Shown here one piece after another: positions 48,563 to 58,226 of a DNA stretch of 64,000 bases. Both the position numbers and the translations under genes were made by a program. Below the pieces are notes generated by a model. It ran no database searches and had not been told where the DNA came from. It saw only the letters and a program-made list of their open reading frames with translations. The stretch comes from Strigamia acuminata (Eukaryota; Arthropoda; Chilopoda; Geophilomorpha; Linotaeniidae), in the NCBI GenBank assembly GCA_949358305.1, contig OX442314.1, positions 47,190,581 to 47,254,580 on the forward strand, given 5' to 3'. Every line of letters begins with the position of its first letter. Position 1 is the first letter of the stretch.

Positions 48563-50617
48563 GTTTTTTGTCTCGTCGGGAGTGACTGAATCCGTGGCTG
48601 CTGGTAAATGCTTAATTAACAGGTCAACCATGTTTTTCTGGAAGTCAGTAAATTTGGAGTCTAAAGTTTCTGACGTAACCCAATTTTGTTTGGGTCGTTT
48701 AAACTCGGGGTTGGGAGCAGAGTGGTTAAATCTTTTATTTGTATTTAACGAGTCTGATTTCCCTGCTAATTTTTTGGCAAGAGCGGGACATTCTCTTTTA
48801 AAATGTCCAGGCTCGTGACAGAAAAAGCATTTTCCAGTAGTTTTTTCATACTGGGCGGCAAATAATCGCTCCATTGAACCATCGTCAGTTGAGTCGTCAT
48901 TTTCCGACTCGTCTTCATTTTCAACTTCATCTTGTGTTTGCGTTAAACGTAGTGAAGTTTTGGATGGAAAAATCTTAGATTTTTCGTGAACTTTTGGAGT
49001 AGGATGATTCTCTCGATTATCGTACTCCAATTTTGCTGCAAGTTGAGAACTTTCAAACTTAGAGCGATTTGCTCCTACATATTGTAGAATGTCATCTACT
49101 GTAAAGTCGCCATACATTCCTTGTGTACATAACGCCGTGAAACTTTCTTGAGTTAAATTGTCGAATAATTGCGCACGTCCAGTTTTATCACCTGGCGGCA
49201 CTTCACCTTGTTCTTGCGTATAACGCAGAAGAAAACTATAAAGTGACTCGTCGGCTCGTTGTTTTACATTAAGAAGTCGCCTTTCTCTTGTAAGTGGAAC
49301 GAGGTCGAAACAATCGAGAAAAGAGGCTTCGAAAGTTCGCCAACTGTTAAAAGTATGGCGTTGCTTATGGAACCAACGTTGTGCATGGCCTAATAGTCGT
49401 CCAGGTACAGCAGTGTGTACCATGTCGTCTAAAGGGATGCCTTTCCCGAGTGCGACAGCTTTGACGATTTCAAGGAATCGCGCAACCTCTGTCTGTTTCC
49501 CGTCAAAAATAGGAATCTCGATTCCTTTTCCAAAATTCTGACTGGGATTACTCGGACTTCGGATTTGACCAACTAAACCCTGAATAATTTGTTTTACATT
49601 TTCGTCCGACAAATTAGAAGCAGAGTTCGAATTGGGTGTAGACCGACTTTCTTGGTCTCTGGGTGGCGGATTTGGCTCTCCTTGAAAATTTTGATGTCTA
49701 TCAGGTGGTGGTGGAGAACGCGAATTATTTCGTCGGTGGAAATTATTGTTATAATTTCCCCCTCTACCAGCGTGAGATTCGTCACTACTCGAGTTAGGAT
49801 CGGAGTCACGAGGATCACCTGGAGCTCCGGGAAAACGTTGGTTTCTCGGCGGGGCTCGTCCACCTTGAGAGCGGGAATTCCTATAATTCCTAAAATCTCC
49901 ATCAGATTGGGCGTGAGATTGAAAATTTTGATAATTTTCATTTCTCCCCCTTGGTTGGATCGACAGATTAGTTCGAGGCTGTGGAACTCTGAAAGAATCA
50001 TTCAAATTCCCAGTGGGAGCGGGTAAAATATTATTTACAGCCGTCTCACTTGGTAAATTTCGGGAAATTGGCGCAGAAATATTTCCTTGTCCGGAATTTC
50101 CCATTCTTTCGGCCGAATTCGATCGCCAAGAACTAGCTGGTAACTGAATCGAAGGTTGAACAGATAGTGAAGAATTTAACTGCCCATTGTCGTCACGAGC
50201 AACATTCATTCGCCATCCAGGCAATTGCTGGTAGCGATATGTGGCCGGCGAACGAGGGCCAGTTCGATCTACAGAAACACTTCGTTCGTTGGTTACAACT
50301 ACATCGGGAGTAATTACACGATTTCTCTCGTGTTGATTATTCGCCGTGTATTGTTGAGCTTCACACAAAGAGGAAAACTGCGTCACTTCCAATTGGTAAT
50401 GGCGACAGTAAACTTCTAAATCATGTGGGACTGATAGTGGATCCGTTCGAGAACTACCTGGGTTGGAAACGTCTCTAGGAACATTTTCTTCCCCCTGGCT
50501 TTCTAAATCAGACTCCACAATTCCTCTTGGTGTTTCACACATACCACCACGTCGTCGTGCCCCACGATTTCCTCGTGTTCCACGAACTCTTACAGGTCTA
50601 CGGGCCATAATACTCAA
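48560..50617 (-). CDS. gypsy Gag polyprotein
   Basis: 685-codon intact frame. It starts MSIMARRPVRVRGTRG (a second Met three codons on). The N-terminal half is Arg/Asn/Ser/Pro-rich and probably disordered. A capsid-like retrotransposon gag domain at about residues 375-530 includes VARFLEIVKAVALGKG, AQRWFHKQRHTFNSWRTFEA and ESLYSFLLRYTQEQGE. A single CCHC zinc knuckle CFFCHEPGHFKREC lies at residues 597-610. Gag forms the virus-like particle and packages RNA through the knuckle. Termination is at 48560, one codon after the slippery site, so Gag-Pol is made as a minor product. Confidence 0.92.
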   Translation of the reverse strand: MSIMARRPVRVRGTRGNRGARRRGGMCETPRGIVESDLESQGEENVPRDVSNPGSSRTDPLSVPHDLEVYCRHYQLEVTQFSSLCEAQQYTANNQHERNRVITPDVVVTNERSVSVDRTGPRSPATYRYQQLPGWRMNVARDDNGQLNSSLSVQPSIQLPASSWRSNSAERMGNSGQGNISAPISRNLPSETAVNNILPAPTGNLNDSFRVPQPRTNLSIQPRGRNENYQNFQSHAQSDGDFRNYRNSRSQGGRAPPRNQRFPGAPGDPRDSDPNSSSDESHAGRGGNYNNNFHRRNNSRSPPPPDRHQNFQGEPNPPPRDQESRSTPNSNSASNLSDENVKQIIQGLVGQIRSPSNPSQNFGKGIEIPIFDGKQTEVARFLEIVKAVALGKGIPLDDMVHTAVPGRLLGHAQRWFHKQRHTFNSWRTFEASFLDCFDLVPLTRERRLLNVKQRADESLYSFLLRYTQEQGEVPPGDKTGRAQLFDNLTQESFTALCTQGMYGDFTVDDILQYVGANRSKFESSQLAAKLEYDNRENHPTPKVHEKSKIFPSKTSLRLTQTQDEVENEDESENDDSTDDGSMERLFAAQYEKTTGKCFFCHEPGHFKRECPALAKKLAGKSDSLNTNKRFNHSAPNPEFKRPKQNWVTSETLDSKFTDFQKNMVDLLIKHLPAATDSVTPDETKN
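48563..48569 (-). promoter_or_regulatory. -1 ribosomal frameshift slippery site A_AAA_AAC
   Basis: At the end of gag the codons are ACA AAA AAC TGA. The heptamer A-AAA-AAC is a classical -1 slippery sequence and the gag stop (48560-48562) follows immediately. Slipping back one base enters the pol frame (K-L-I-Q-G-V-V-Q-I-A-Q-P-P-P), which is open into protease. A downstream structure could not be modelled by hand. Confidence 0.8.
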
Positions 50618-51467
50618 AGAAATACACGTACAAAAGAAAAAATTATAAAGTTTTAACTGAACTAGCGTAAATGTAACACGCTTAATATTAAACTAAGAAA
50701 TAATTTGAAAAAAATACAACCTTAGCCGCTGAAACTGAAGTGGCTTCGGGAAAAAACTGTCCTGTTGAGTGGTCAAGAATGGTCCAAACGGGCACTGGTC
50801 ACAAAGGCACAACTGGATGGTCGCACTGTCGAAAAGCAAGTGTGGCTGAATATTGGTTGTCAAACTAGCTTCCGGAAAATCTCCTTTGTCAAGACAGTCT
50901 GCTGTGATTGGCGATGTTGAAAAATTCCTGATAATTTCTAATCCGAAATTCTCAACAATGTCACATCTGGATGACCTACTCCGAGCTGCATCGTGAGTGG
51001 CTCTCTTTGTCACATTCTTTACTTCGTCAAAGATTAAAATAATAATCCAAAACGTTGAACAGAACAATGGAAACTTGGTCAAGTTTTTTAACCAGCAAAA
51101 TAAAATGTTTTAACTTTTTATTCTTTAGTCAGCAGGATTTCTAGTCAAATTCGTTTTTTGATCAAAATTCGAGGTTTCGAAATTTTTCCAGAATATAGTC
51201 GAATATTCTGGGAAACTCAACAAAATCAAAATAGATTTTTTGTACGAAATTCGGATTTATAATGAGTTTTTCAAAATAATCCAAAAATTCGACTTCAAAT
51301 ATTTCCAAAAGATAATGAGAATTTTTTGAAAACAAATGAATATTGCGCAGTAAATTCAAGGAGAAAATCGGAAATTTTCTGATTATAATATTTACATAAA
51401 TAATCAAAAATTCGCTTTTCAATTTTTACACTTTGATCACAGAGTTCACTTCGATAAAATGCAACCT
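50618..51467 (-). other. gypsy 5' leader
   Basis: About 850 bp between the primer site and gag. AT-rich with short open frames of no recognisable content. It would hold packaging and dimerisation signals and a splice donor for ORF3, none of which I can locate with confidence. Confidence 0.5.
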
Positions 51468-51485
51468 ATCTCGGTGGAACCTCCA
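51468..51485 (-). other. gypsy primer-binding site, tRNA-Gln
   Basis: The + strand reads ATCTCGGTGGAACCTCCA, matching the T-arm and acceptor 3' end of metazoan tRNA-Gln plus CCA over 18 nt as I know that tRNA. It is 2 bp from the LTR edge at 51488 and confirms minus orientation. Confidence 0.85.
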
Positions 51486-51487
51486 CG

Positions 51488-53076
51488 TGTGACGATTACC
51501 TTCTGGAGATAGCAATTGCTAAACTAAAGTGTGAACTATCTGTGTGAAAGTGTAAAATATGCAAACCTGATGTTTTCTCAAAACATATAACATTTATTCC
51601 GGTTTGAACCTTATATAAATACTATGCCTACAAGTGGCTAAAATGACGATAAGTTAAACTATACAGTTATTTGGCAAAAGCCCTGAAATAATATCATTTG
51701 AAGGCTTCAGTCATGCAATAAGAATTTGTAACGGTCTTATGGCTGTGACGTAAAAGATGTCATCTATGAATGGCTTTGGCTTCTAAATGGTCCGGGGTTT
51801 GGTTCTAAAAGGCGTGTAAATGGTTAGGCTGGGTGGGTTATATCCGAGAGGTGCGGTTGACTTTTCTGTATCGTCACACACATCGCATCGCAGATAATTG
51901 TTGAAATCAATAATTATTGCGAGATGTAACAATGTGAGAATAAATATTCATATTAATTCTATGGAATTAATCATGATATTTTAGAGTCACAAACTTAACT
52001 AAAACTATGAAAATAAGTAAAATATATTAAAATAGCGCCGAGCTATTTTTGCCCCGAGTGCAATCAACATCTAAGTTAGACTTAAATGTTCCGTCAAACC
52101 AATAACGAATTGAATCGAAATATCTCGCAGGAAAGGTTATCCATCGCCGGGAAATTACTCCACTCGGTCCTGGCTGGCGGGAGAGTAACCGGGAAATTAC
52201 TCCGCGTCGATCACTCTGATAATGCGTCTGTGAAATATAAATACTCCACTCTAGATTCTACATTACCAATGCGTCTGTGAATTTTACTCCACTCTAGATT
52301 CTGCATTCTACAACGGAATGTTGGCATGAAGCTGGAGGGAGTGCGTCTGTGGGTTGTACCCCACTCTAGATCCTACACTTAAATGTGTCTGTGAATTACT
52401 CACTCTAGTTACGACATTTCTACAACGGAATGTTGGCATGAAGAGGCGGGCAGTGTGTCTGTGAGTCTTCTACCCACTCTAGATACTTACACTAAATACA
52501 AGGTATTTCTACAACGGATTGTCGGAACGCAGAGAAGTATAATATGTGCTCAAGTAATATCAGTATCAAACAAAAACAGAACAAGAGCGAGCTATATCCG
52601 TTTTGCAGGGGGATATATACTCGGTGAGGAGAATAGCTGTTCAGTGATCCAATGGGATCACTGGGCAGTCAAATCCATCCAATCCTAGGTCATAGGAAGT
52701 GGATACTCAGGACATAGTCTTCTACTAGGTCCAAAACAGGAACTGGATACGCAGGACACATTTTGGATTAAGTCCCTTTGACTATAATCCAAAAGGAGTC
52801 CAACTCACAGTGGGTGATGAAGGGTGACTTCACCAGGTGTAAAGTTTGCACATAATTCAATAGAATTATGTGACAAATAAATCAACTAGCATTTAAACAT
52901 CCAAAAGTATTTAAAAGTGTCTAAAGTCGCAGTGGAATAAAATATAAATAGTAATTTATATTTTATTCACTCAAAAATTGTCGAAATTTGAAATTGCCGC
53001 TAAAACGTATCAGCGCCATCTATTGGTGAAGTAATCGTCCTATACTAACAAAGTGTATGACAGTGTAACCGTCACA
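51488..53076 (-). repeat. gypsy 5' LTR (1,589 bp)
   Basis: Same length as 8122-9710, and no difference was found on reading. It drives transcription leftward. Followed on the right by GCGA and the rest of the copia LTR. Confidence 0.93.
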
Positions 53077-53248
53077 GCGATTATATGCGTCCTCACGGTT
53101 ACACATTGAGCAGATGAGTGAAAACAAAGGGAGGATGTTCGCTCCAAATATGGTAGGAGCGTCACCACGTAATACAAAAAATACAAACTACACAAACTGC
53201 ACAATTCACGACATCAAGTGATGATTTTCCACATCAAATATCCCAACA
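53077..53248 (-). repeat. copia 5' LTR, right fragment
   Basis: Resumes the copia LTR with a duplicated GCGA, then TTATATGCGTCCTCACGG. It carries a 32-bp stretch (GAGCAGATGAGTG ... GGAGGATG) absent from the left LTR and ends CCCAACA. The TATGT target duplication follows at 53249-53253. Confidence 0.92.
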
Positions 53249-53263
53249 TATGTTGTTTCAGTT

Positions 53264-54060
53264 ATTTATTTTATGAACTACAAAATCTACAAAAATTCAA
53301 CCAAACTGAAATTCAAAGGCAGTCCATGGGTATAAGAGACCTATGTATCAAAGTCAACGCCATTGAGGAATGCAAATGTCTCGATTTATGCGAATTAACA
53401 CATCAAAGCACTTCATTCAATACAGAGAATTATAAAGAAGATGTTCTACAAGTATATGCTGTGAATAATTATGTTCAAACATTGCAAGAACATCACTCTT
53501 ACGATCTCATCGATTTACTGTGTGATATTGGAGGAACTATCGGTCTCTATTTCGGCATGTCATGCTTAACACTCGTTAAAATATTTGTCCACTGCTGCAA
53601 AACACCTTTCGTCAAGTCCTACAAAACAACTAAAAAAAATTGCGAGTTAAAAGAGAAAATACAAACGATACTCGAAAAGAAACAGAAAACGCAAAAACAA
53701 TCATTTGTCAAAAAGCTATTGAAAATGAAAACCATAGTAATATTATTCCTGCTCTCTCTTTCAGTTTATTACATGTACGATTTGATGGACGAGTTTCTTA
53801 AATATCCAGTCTATCAAACTGTTAGTCTCGAAAGGGAAAAAATCATACATTTTCCACAAATTATTGAATGTGAAGAAAATAAGAGAATATTATATTCTAA
53901 AATAGATTTAGCGATAAAAAGGAATGCTAACAGCAAAGATTACCAACTCATCGATTTGCTTCATCAATCATCAAAATTCGCTAACGAGCCATTGCAATTA
54001 TGGAACGCTTCATCCAATTTCAAATACTATGACGACCAAATCCGGAAATTTAAGCTGAAT
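53264..54060 (+). CDS. DEG/ENaC exon: end of channel 1 fused to start of channel 2
   Basis: One open exon after TATGTTGTTTCAG, ending AAT|GTAAGC. The first base completes a phase-2 codon, matching exon X1 (2403). Part 1 is the channel 1 ectodomain end with ECKCLDLCE (the C-x-C-x3-C motif), then TM2 SYDLIDLLCDIGGTIGLYFG and MSCLTLVKIFV, matching the family's DxGGxxGLxxGxS filter (here GMS). Part 2 is a cytosolic, Lys-rich linker of about 47 residues. Part 3 is a second TM1 (KTIVILFLLSLSVYYMYDLM) and ectodomain start (IIHFPQIIECEE). No stop lies between the two channels, so the transcript would encode both in one chain. The upstream open extension to 53218 is transposon and intron sequence. Confidence 0.85.
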
Positions 54061-54120
54061 GTAAGCAAATGAATATTCAAAGAAGGTGAATTTCTTTGCA
54101 TACTTTTATTTTTTTTACAG
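54061..54120 (+). other. 60-nt intron of channel 2
   Basis: GTAAGC ... CTTTTATTTTTTTTACAG, phase 0. Its clear donor and pyrimidine-rich acceptor show typical short-intron architecture for this genome. Confidence 0.8.
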
Positions 54121-54234
54121 ACTCACGAACTAGATGCTGTTACTGTATCTACTCTGTCAACAATGTTTGGACTATGCAGTGTTTTCAAGAAAAGTAGCAA
54201 AAAGTTGACATTCTATGCCATCTTTCAACTTGTT
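54121..54234 (+). CDS. DEG/ENaC channel 2, second exon (STMFGLC motif)
   Basis: Phase-0 continuation reading THELDAVTVSTLSTMFGLC then SVFKKSSKK. S-T-M-x-G-L-C-x-x-F is a conserved ASC ectodomain signature (STMYGLCYTF in relatives). The frame meets TAG at 54232-54234. The true exon end is probably an internal donor (for example AAAA|GTAGCA near 54191), or the exon is truncated, because the 4.4-kb repeat begins 95 bp on. No ATG in frame at the start, so only splicing reveals it. Confidence 0.75.
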
Positions 54235-55028
54235 TAGTTCTAACACACGTTGCCCTAAGAATCGACCCAAAATGCACCGCCCCTATAAAATACTAGCAGA
54301 TACATTTCACATTTTCATAATGATGGGTTTGACATTGTCACAACATCAAAACGAGTTATCGCACATGTTGGCAATGCGTGCTGACCACGCCGCTAATGCA
54401 TCTTGATTGAGGAACTTCTGCACATTTAAATATTGCTTAATTGCAGCATGAACCAAGCATGACACAAACACGTATCCATTTTTTGATCCGGCTGCTTTTT
54501 TACTACACTTTTTTCTCCCGGCTGCAAGTAAAATTCGATACAAGTTAGCGCGTCACCTAAATCGTCACACCAGCACTGTAAAACACTAGCAGATATGTTT
54601 TTTTTTAATGTATGATCGCCTTTTGTTTCAAGTCGCAACACCAAAACACGAGTACTCAAGCAAAAGTTGTGTACCTGTTGGCAATGGGTGCTTACCATGG
54701 TTGATCTTAATTGATCAATCACGGATGCAGTGGGATTTTGTGCTAGCGCCATATTTGACCACCTAGGTTTACTTTCCAAAGTAACACTTAATTATTCCAA
54801 ATTTAATAAGAGTTGCTACCCACAACAATTCCAATTTTTCCCATCATAAACACGTCACATGGAATAATTTTTTCTTTCTGCTTCTAAATCTTCTAGAAAA
54901 AACACAGTTTATTCCGCATAGGAACATGTTAGACTTGTTTAAAATGTGGAAAATCAACAAACTTCAACCAGTGAGAAATTTTGAATATTTGAATTAAACA
55001 AATTATTTCAACTTGAGATGCATTGTAG
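54235..55028. other. region with decayed direct repeat, no clear exon
   Basis: A missing channel exon should lie here but I could not identify one. An imperfect direct repeat is visible: AAATACTAGCAGATACATTT ... TTGGCAATGCGTGCTGACC (54285-54400) resembles AACACTAGCAGATATGTTT ... TTGGCAATGGGTGCTTACC (54580-54700). Minus-strand frames here (up to 117 codons) have no recognised similarity. The 4.4-kb unit starts at 54329 in this stretch, and its first 700 bp differ more from copies 2 and 3 than the rest. Confidence 0.4.
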
Positions 55029-55124
55029 CACTTCATTCTGCCACAAAATCAATATTTTCATCCTAAACACATTTTCTATATACACGGTGGGAGTTTTGTT
55101 AAAATTTATATTTTCCGTCAAACG
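55029..55124 (+). CDS. DEG/ENaC channel 2 exon W (copy 1)
   Basis: ATG-less 32-codon exon, phase 0 at both ends, between GATGCATTGTAG and ACG|GTAAAC. It reads HFILPQNQYFHPKHIFYIHG then GSFVKIYIFRQT, fitting the ASC segment with P-x-x-H and a beta-strand G-x-x-x-x-I-x-I before the cysteine-rich domain. Counterpart of W1 (2066-2170). A 63-nt intron separates it from exon X. Confidence 0.65.
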
Positions 55125-55187
55125 GTAAACTTGTAATTGAATCAGAAAAACTGTCCAGAGTGCTTAGAACACATTAGTTCATTCTAG

Positions 55188-55288
55188 ATTGTTCGAGTCG
55201 ATACCCCAAAAAGCCCGTGTGGTGACAACGAGCAAGTATCAGAATGTGAACAGGACTGTTATGCATCCCAACTGAATATTTCATGCAG
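55188..55288 (+). CDS. DEG/ENaC channel 2 exon X (copy 1)
   Basis: ATG-less 101-nt exon after TTCATTCTAG, ending TGCAG|GTCAGC (phase 2). It reads IVRVDTPKSPCGDNEQVSEC, then EQDCYASQLNISC. Spliced to exon Y it gives NISCRLPFMENSNSPLC, the expected C-x-LPF pattern of pickpocket-type ASC cysteine-rich domains. The frame is also open beyond the donor to a TAA near 55388. I prefer the donor because the join restores the family pattern and phase. Confidence 0.8.
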
Positions 55289-55589
55289 GTCAGCATTTAC
55301 ATTATCACTTTATCCTAGAGCATTTAGCTTACTGAATGAATGGCACCAACTGCAAACTTTAATTCAGAGAAAATACTACGAGCAATAAGATTTAAAACTT
55401 ATCTGTATTGCTGTATAGTTAGATGCCAGAACTGCTTTGTATTGCAAGTAGATTGGGACAATATAGGAATATTCTACATCTCTTTTTAACGATTCTGCTC
55501 TATTGTTTATTGCAATGCTACAAATAGCCTTGACTTAACAACATTTATTTGTAGTGGAAATATGGTAGAATTAATACTGTATTTATTTG

Positions 55590-55745
55590 ATTAAGAACCA
55601 CTGTCGAATAAGAGCCGCGGCTGAGGCAGTAAAAATTTTGTATTATCGAAAAAATACGGTAAATACGAACGGAAAAAAATATTGGATTGGATATTGGATA
55701 TTTGATTTTCTTCGAATATGAGCCGCGGCTCTCATTCGAATAAAC
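55590..55745. repeat. inverted repeat GAATAAGAGCCGCGGCT in intron
   Basis: CGAATAAGAGCCGCGGCT at about 55604 pairs with AGCCGCGGCTCTCATTCG near 55722. The second copy is itself almost a palindrome. Lies in the 658-nt intron between exons X and Y. Could be a small decayed MITE. Repeated at +4,409. Confidence 0.55.
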
Positions 55746-55946
55746 ATGGTACTCCGTAATATTTTTTATGTTTAACAAAAGTTAAGTTTAGGGATTTATT
55801 CGAGATTTGGGGATTGGTTCAAGATTTAGGAATTTGTTCGAGATTTATTTGGGATTTAGCCAACCATCAACGAGATTTATAGCGATTGTCGGCTTCTCGC
55901 TTTTTTTCTTAGTATATGCATGTATTCTAATTTCAACAATTTATAG

Positions 55947-56283
55947 ATTACCATTTATGGAAAATAGCAATTCACCGCTTTGCACTACATTAGAAGAAGC
56001 TAAAGCAATGCAAAAAAAATATTTGGAAACTCAAATGAAGACAAACCCTCAGAAAGACTGTCGGTGCAAATCACGCTGCATAGAAACCATATTCTATCCA
56101 ACAGTGGTAGAGGAAAAATTAATGCTTTATTCACGTGCTTTATACAAGATTCTGGAAAACGTTAGGAAAGTGATTAGCGAAGAGAGAACAGTTTCGCTCA
56201 CAAAATTGTTTTCTAAAGTTGGTTCTGTAATTGGTATACTGACTGGCTTCTCGACGTTTTCTGTCATAAATAACTTGATTTAA
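55947..56283 (+). CDS. DEG/ENaC channel 2 terminal exon Y (copy 1, TM2)
   Basis: Begins after CAACAATTTATAG, completing the phase-2 codon from exon X. It reads LPFMENSNSPLCTTLEEAKA, a C-x-C-x3-C motif (DCRCKSRCIETIFYP) and TM2 SLTKLFSKVGSVIGILTGFS, with GFS at the G-x-S selectivity-filter position, ending NNLI and TAA. The C-terminal cytosolic tail is very short. The open frame begins at 55807, but its hydrophobic segment (RFIAIVGFSLFFLVYACILI) is translated intron and should not be counted as a membrane span. Confidence 0.8.
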
Positions 56284-56413
56284 CAGAATTATAATCGGAA
56301 AAAGCTTTCTACTATTACTACAAAATTATAAAGATGTTTACTTTAAATCTTTTCACCTTTATAAACACAAGCAGATACAGAATAAGCAATTGTAAAATTT
56401 TATCATTTAAAAA

Positions 56414-57075
56414 CTGATGTGTCATTTTAACTTTGTCAAACTCATGTCATTTTAAATTTGTCTAACTAGTGTCATTTTAAATTTGTCTAACTAGTGTCAT
56501 TTTAAATTTGTCTAACTAGTGTCATTTTAACTTTGTCAAATAAACTCGTGTCGTCTTAACTTTGTCAAACTCGTGTCATTTTAACTTTGTCAAACTTGTG
56601 TCATTTTAAATTTGTTAAACTTGTGTCATTTTAAATTTGTTAAACTTGTGTCATTTTAAATTTGTTAAACTCGTGTCATTTTTACTTTGTCTAACTCGTG
56701 TCGTCTTAACTTTGTCTAACTAGTGTCATTTTAACTTTGTTAAACTCGTGTCATTTTAAATTTGTTAAACTAGTGTCATTTTAACTTTGTCAAACTCGTG
56801 TCGTCTTAACTTTGTCTAACTAGTGTCATTTTAACTTTATCAAACTCGTGTCATTTTAAATTTATTAAACTCGTGTCATTTTAAATTTGTCTAACTAGTG
56901 TCATTTTAACTTTGTCAAACTCGTGTCATTTTAAATTTGTCTAACTAGTGTCATTTTAACTTTGTCAAATAAACTCGTGTCGTCTTAACTTTGTCAAACT
57001 CGTGTCATTTTAACTTTGTCAAACTTGTGTCATTTTAAATTTGTTAAACTCGTGTCATTTTAACTTTGTCTAATG
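56414..57075. repeat. 24-bp minisatellite (copy 1)
   Basis: About 27 units of TGTCATTTTAACTTTGTC plus AAACTCG or TAACTAG, with variants (CGTCTTAACTTTG, AAATTTGTTA). Directly downstream of the channel stop codon, where the 3' UTR or flank would be. The same array lies at 60823-61484 with about the same unit order. Confidence 0.9.
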
Positions 57076-58226
57076 CTGGGCGCAGACATAACTCGAAAGA
57101 GATTATTACAACAATTGGTTAAAAAAGAGATATCTTCGAGGGAATACCCAACAATAACCGAAATTCTTCTCCGGTGGGCAGACCCCTTTTAATACAAGTT
57201 TCCTCTACTAGGTGAGCCTTTTAGGAACCTACATTGTATCTGCATCAGTCTTGTGGTGACCTTGGTTTCATTCCACACTTCAGCCTCTTTTAGCCAGGGT
57301 ATTTAGCTAGAACAGCAATTGTGGTGCAATAAATCCATTTGTTGCACCAAAATTGACTCTCCACGCACGTTTTGTGCGCAGGACCTGAGAGTGCATAAAA
57401 TCCCAAATTTTGGCGGTTTTGCTCACTCTTGACATCACACCAACAACACACAACATCACTGCTTTGAATCACCCAGAACTTCAAGTACCGTATTAATAGT
57501 GTACCGTTTGGTGAGTTGAGACTGCTGTTTCCACTAATTTTCCAGTGGAACTAGCCCCATTTGCGCTCGCGTGTAACAGGTACTGTCTGTTACACGCACT
57601 TAGACGAATCTCGGGTAACGCCCGAGAAACCGCTCACTGTCGGACATCGTGTGCTCCATTGACGTGTCCGGGCACTCCATCGTCGCCACAGCAAACACAC
57701 TTGCCGTGAACCATAGTAAACGACTGTAAGCCACCGCGGAGTCCCTCCGGAGCTTGCAATCGCTGCCATCGTACGAGCAGTGAAATTTGTCTCAGCGAGT
57801 CCGTCTCGCCATTTTGTGTGTGCGTTTGTTGCGCGCCAAACGATTCCTTTGTTCAGCGTGAGCATTATCGCTCACGTTGTATTTCTATTTCCTTTCTTCT
57901 TCCGTTTTCATTTGCCCCCAAAACCGTCAATGCCATTCGATTCCCCACCCTTGACTACCCCTAAAACCAAATTTTGGAGATGATCTGAGAGGTGGCTCAT
58001 AAAGTAAAATTATACCAAAAATGGCGTACACAACGATGGCTAGTCGTTGTGCGGCGATGTCTTCTCTTCTCCCTCGTTACTCACACGTACGATGGCGGTG
58101 GCGGGAACTCCGGACAAGTCAACGGTGGCTCCAGCGACGGTGATGGTTTACGGCGAGCGTCTCCTCACTCCTCGGCGGTGGTGCGCGTAGCAGCGGCGGC
58201 TGGTACACGCGAACGAAAACGATTTT
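57076..58226. other. GC-richer flank, no gene assigned
   Basis: Part of the 4.4-kb unit. Contains short inverted words (CTGTCTGTTACACG, CAGCGTGAGCATTATCGCTC) and frames up to 91 codons on either strand. None shows a recognisable domain, and I do not call a gene. Repeated at +4,409. Confidence 0.4.

Larger units (their letters stand above)
8122..53076 (-). mobile_element. Ty3/gypsy retrotransposon with nested insertions
   Basis: Gypsy element coding on the minus strand. From right to left: 5' LTR 51488-53076, tRNA-Gln primer site, leader, gag, -1 frameshift, pol (split by the 31-kb dimer insertion), an extra ORF in the env position, polypurine tract, 3' LTR 8122-9710. The LTR ends are TGTGACG...CGTCACA and the target duplication GCGA is at 8118-8121 and 53077-53080. 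Without the insertion the element would be about 14 kb. Coding frames are otherwise intact and the LTRs appear identical, so it inserted recently and was probably competent until the dimer broke its RT. Confidence 0.93.

Noticed and set aside
54346-54779. Minus-strand frames of 65 and 117 codons near the start of the repeat
   Set aside because: They overlap each other in different frames and cover a decayed direct repeat. No family recognised.
55807-55946. Apparent extra transmembrane segment at the N-terminus of exon Y's open frame
   Set aside because: T-rich intron sequence translates as hydrophobic. A good acceptor at 55946 restores phase and the C-R-LPF motif with exon X.
57590-57865. 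91-codon minus-strand frame in the 4.4-kb unit
   Set aside because: No recognisable domain, no splice or start context, and GC-richer composition alone makes such frames likely.
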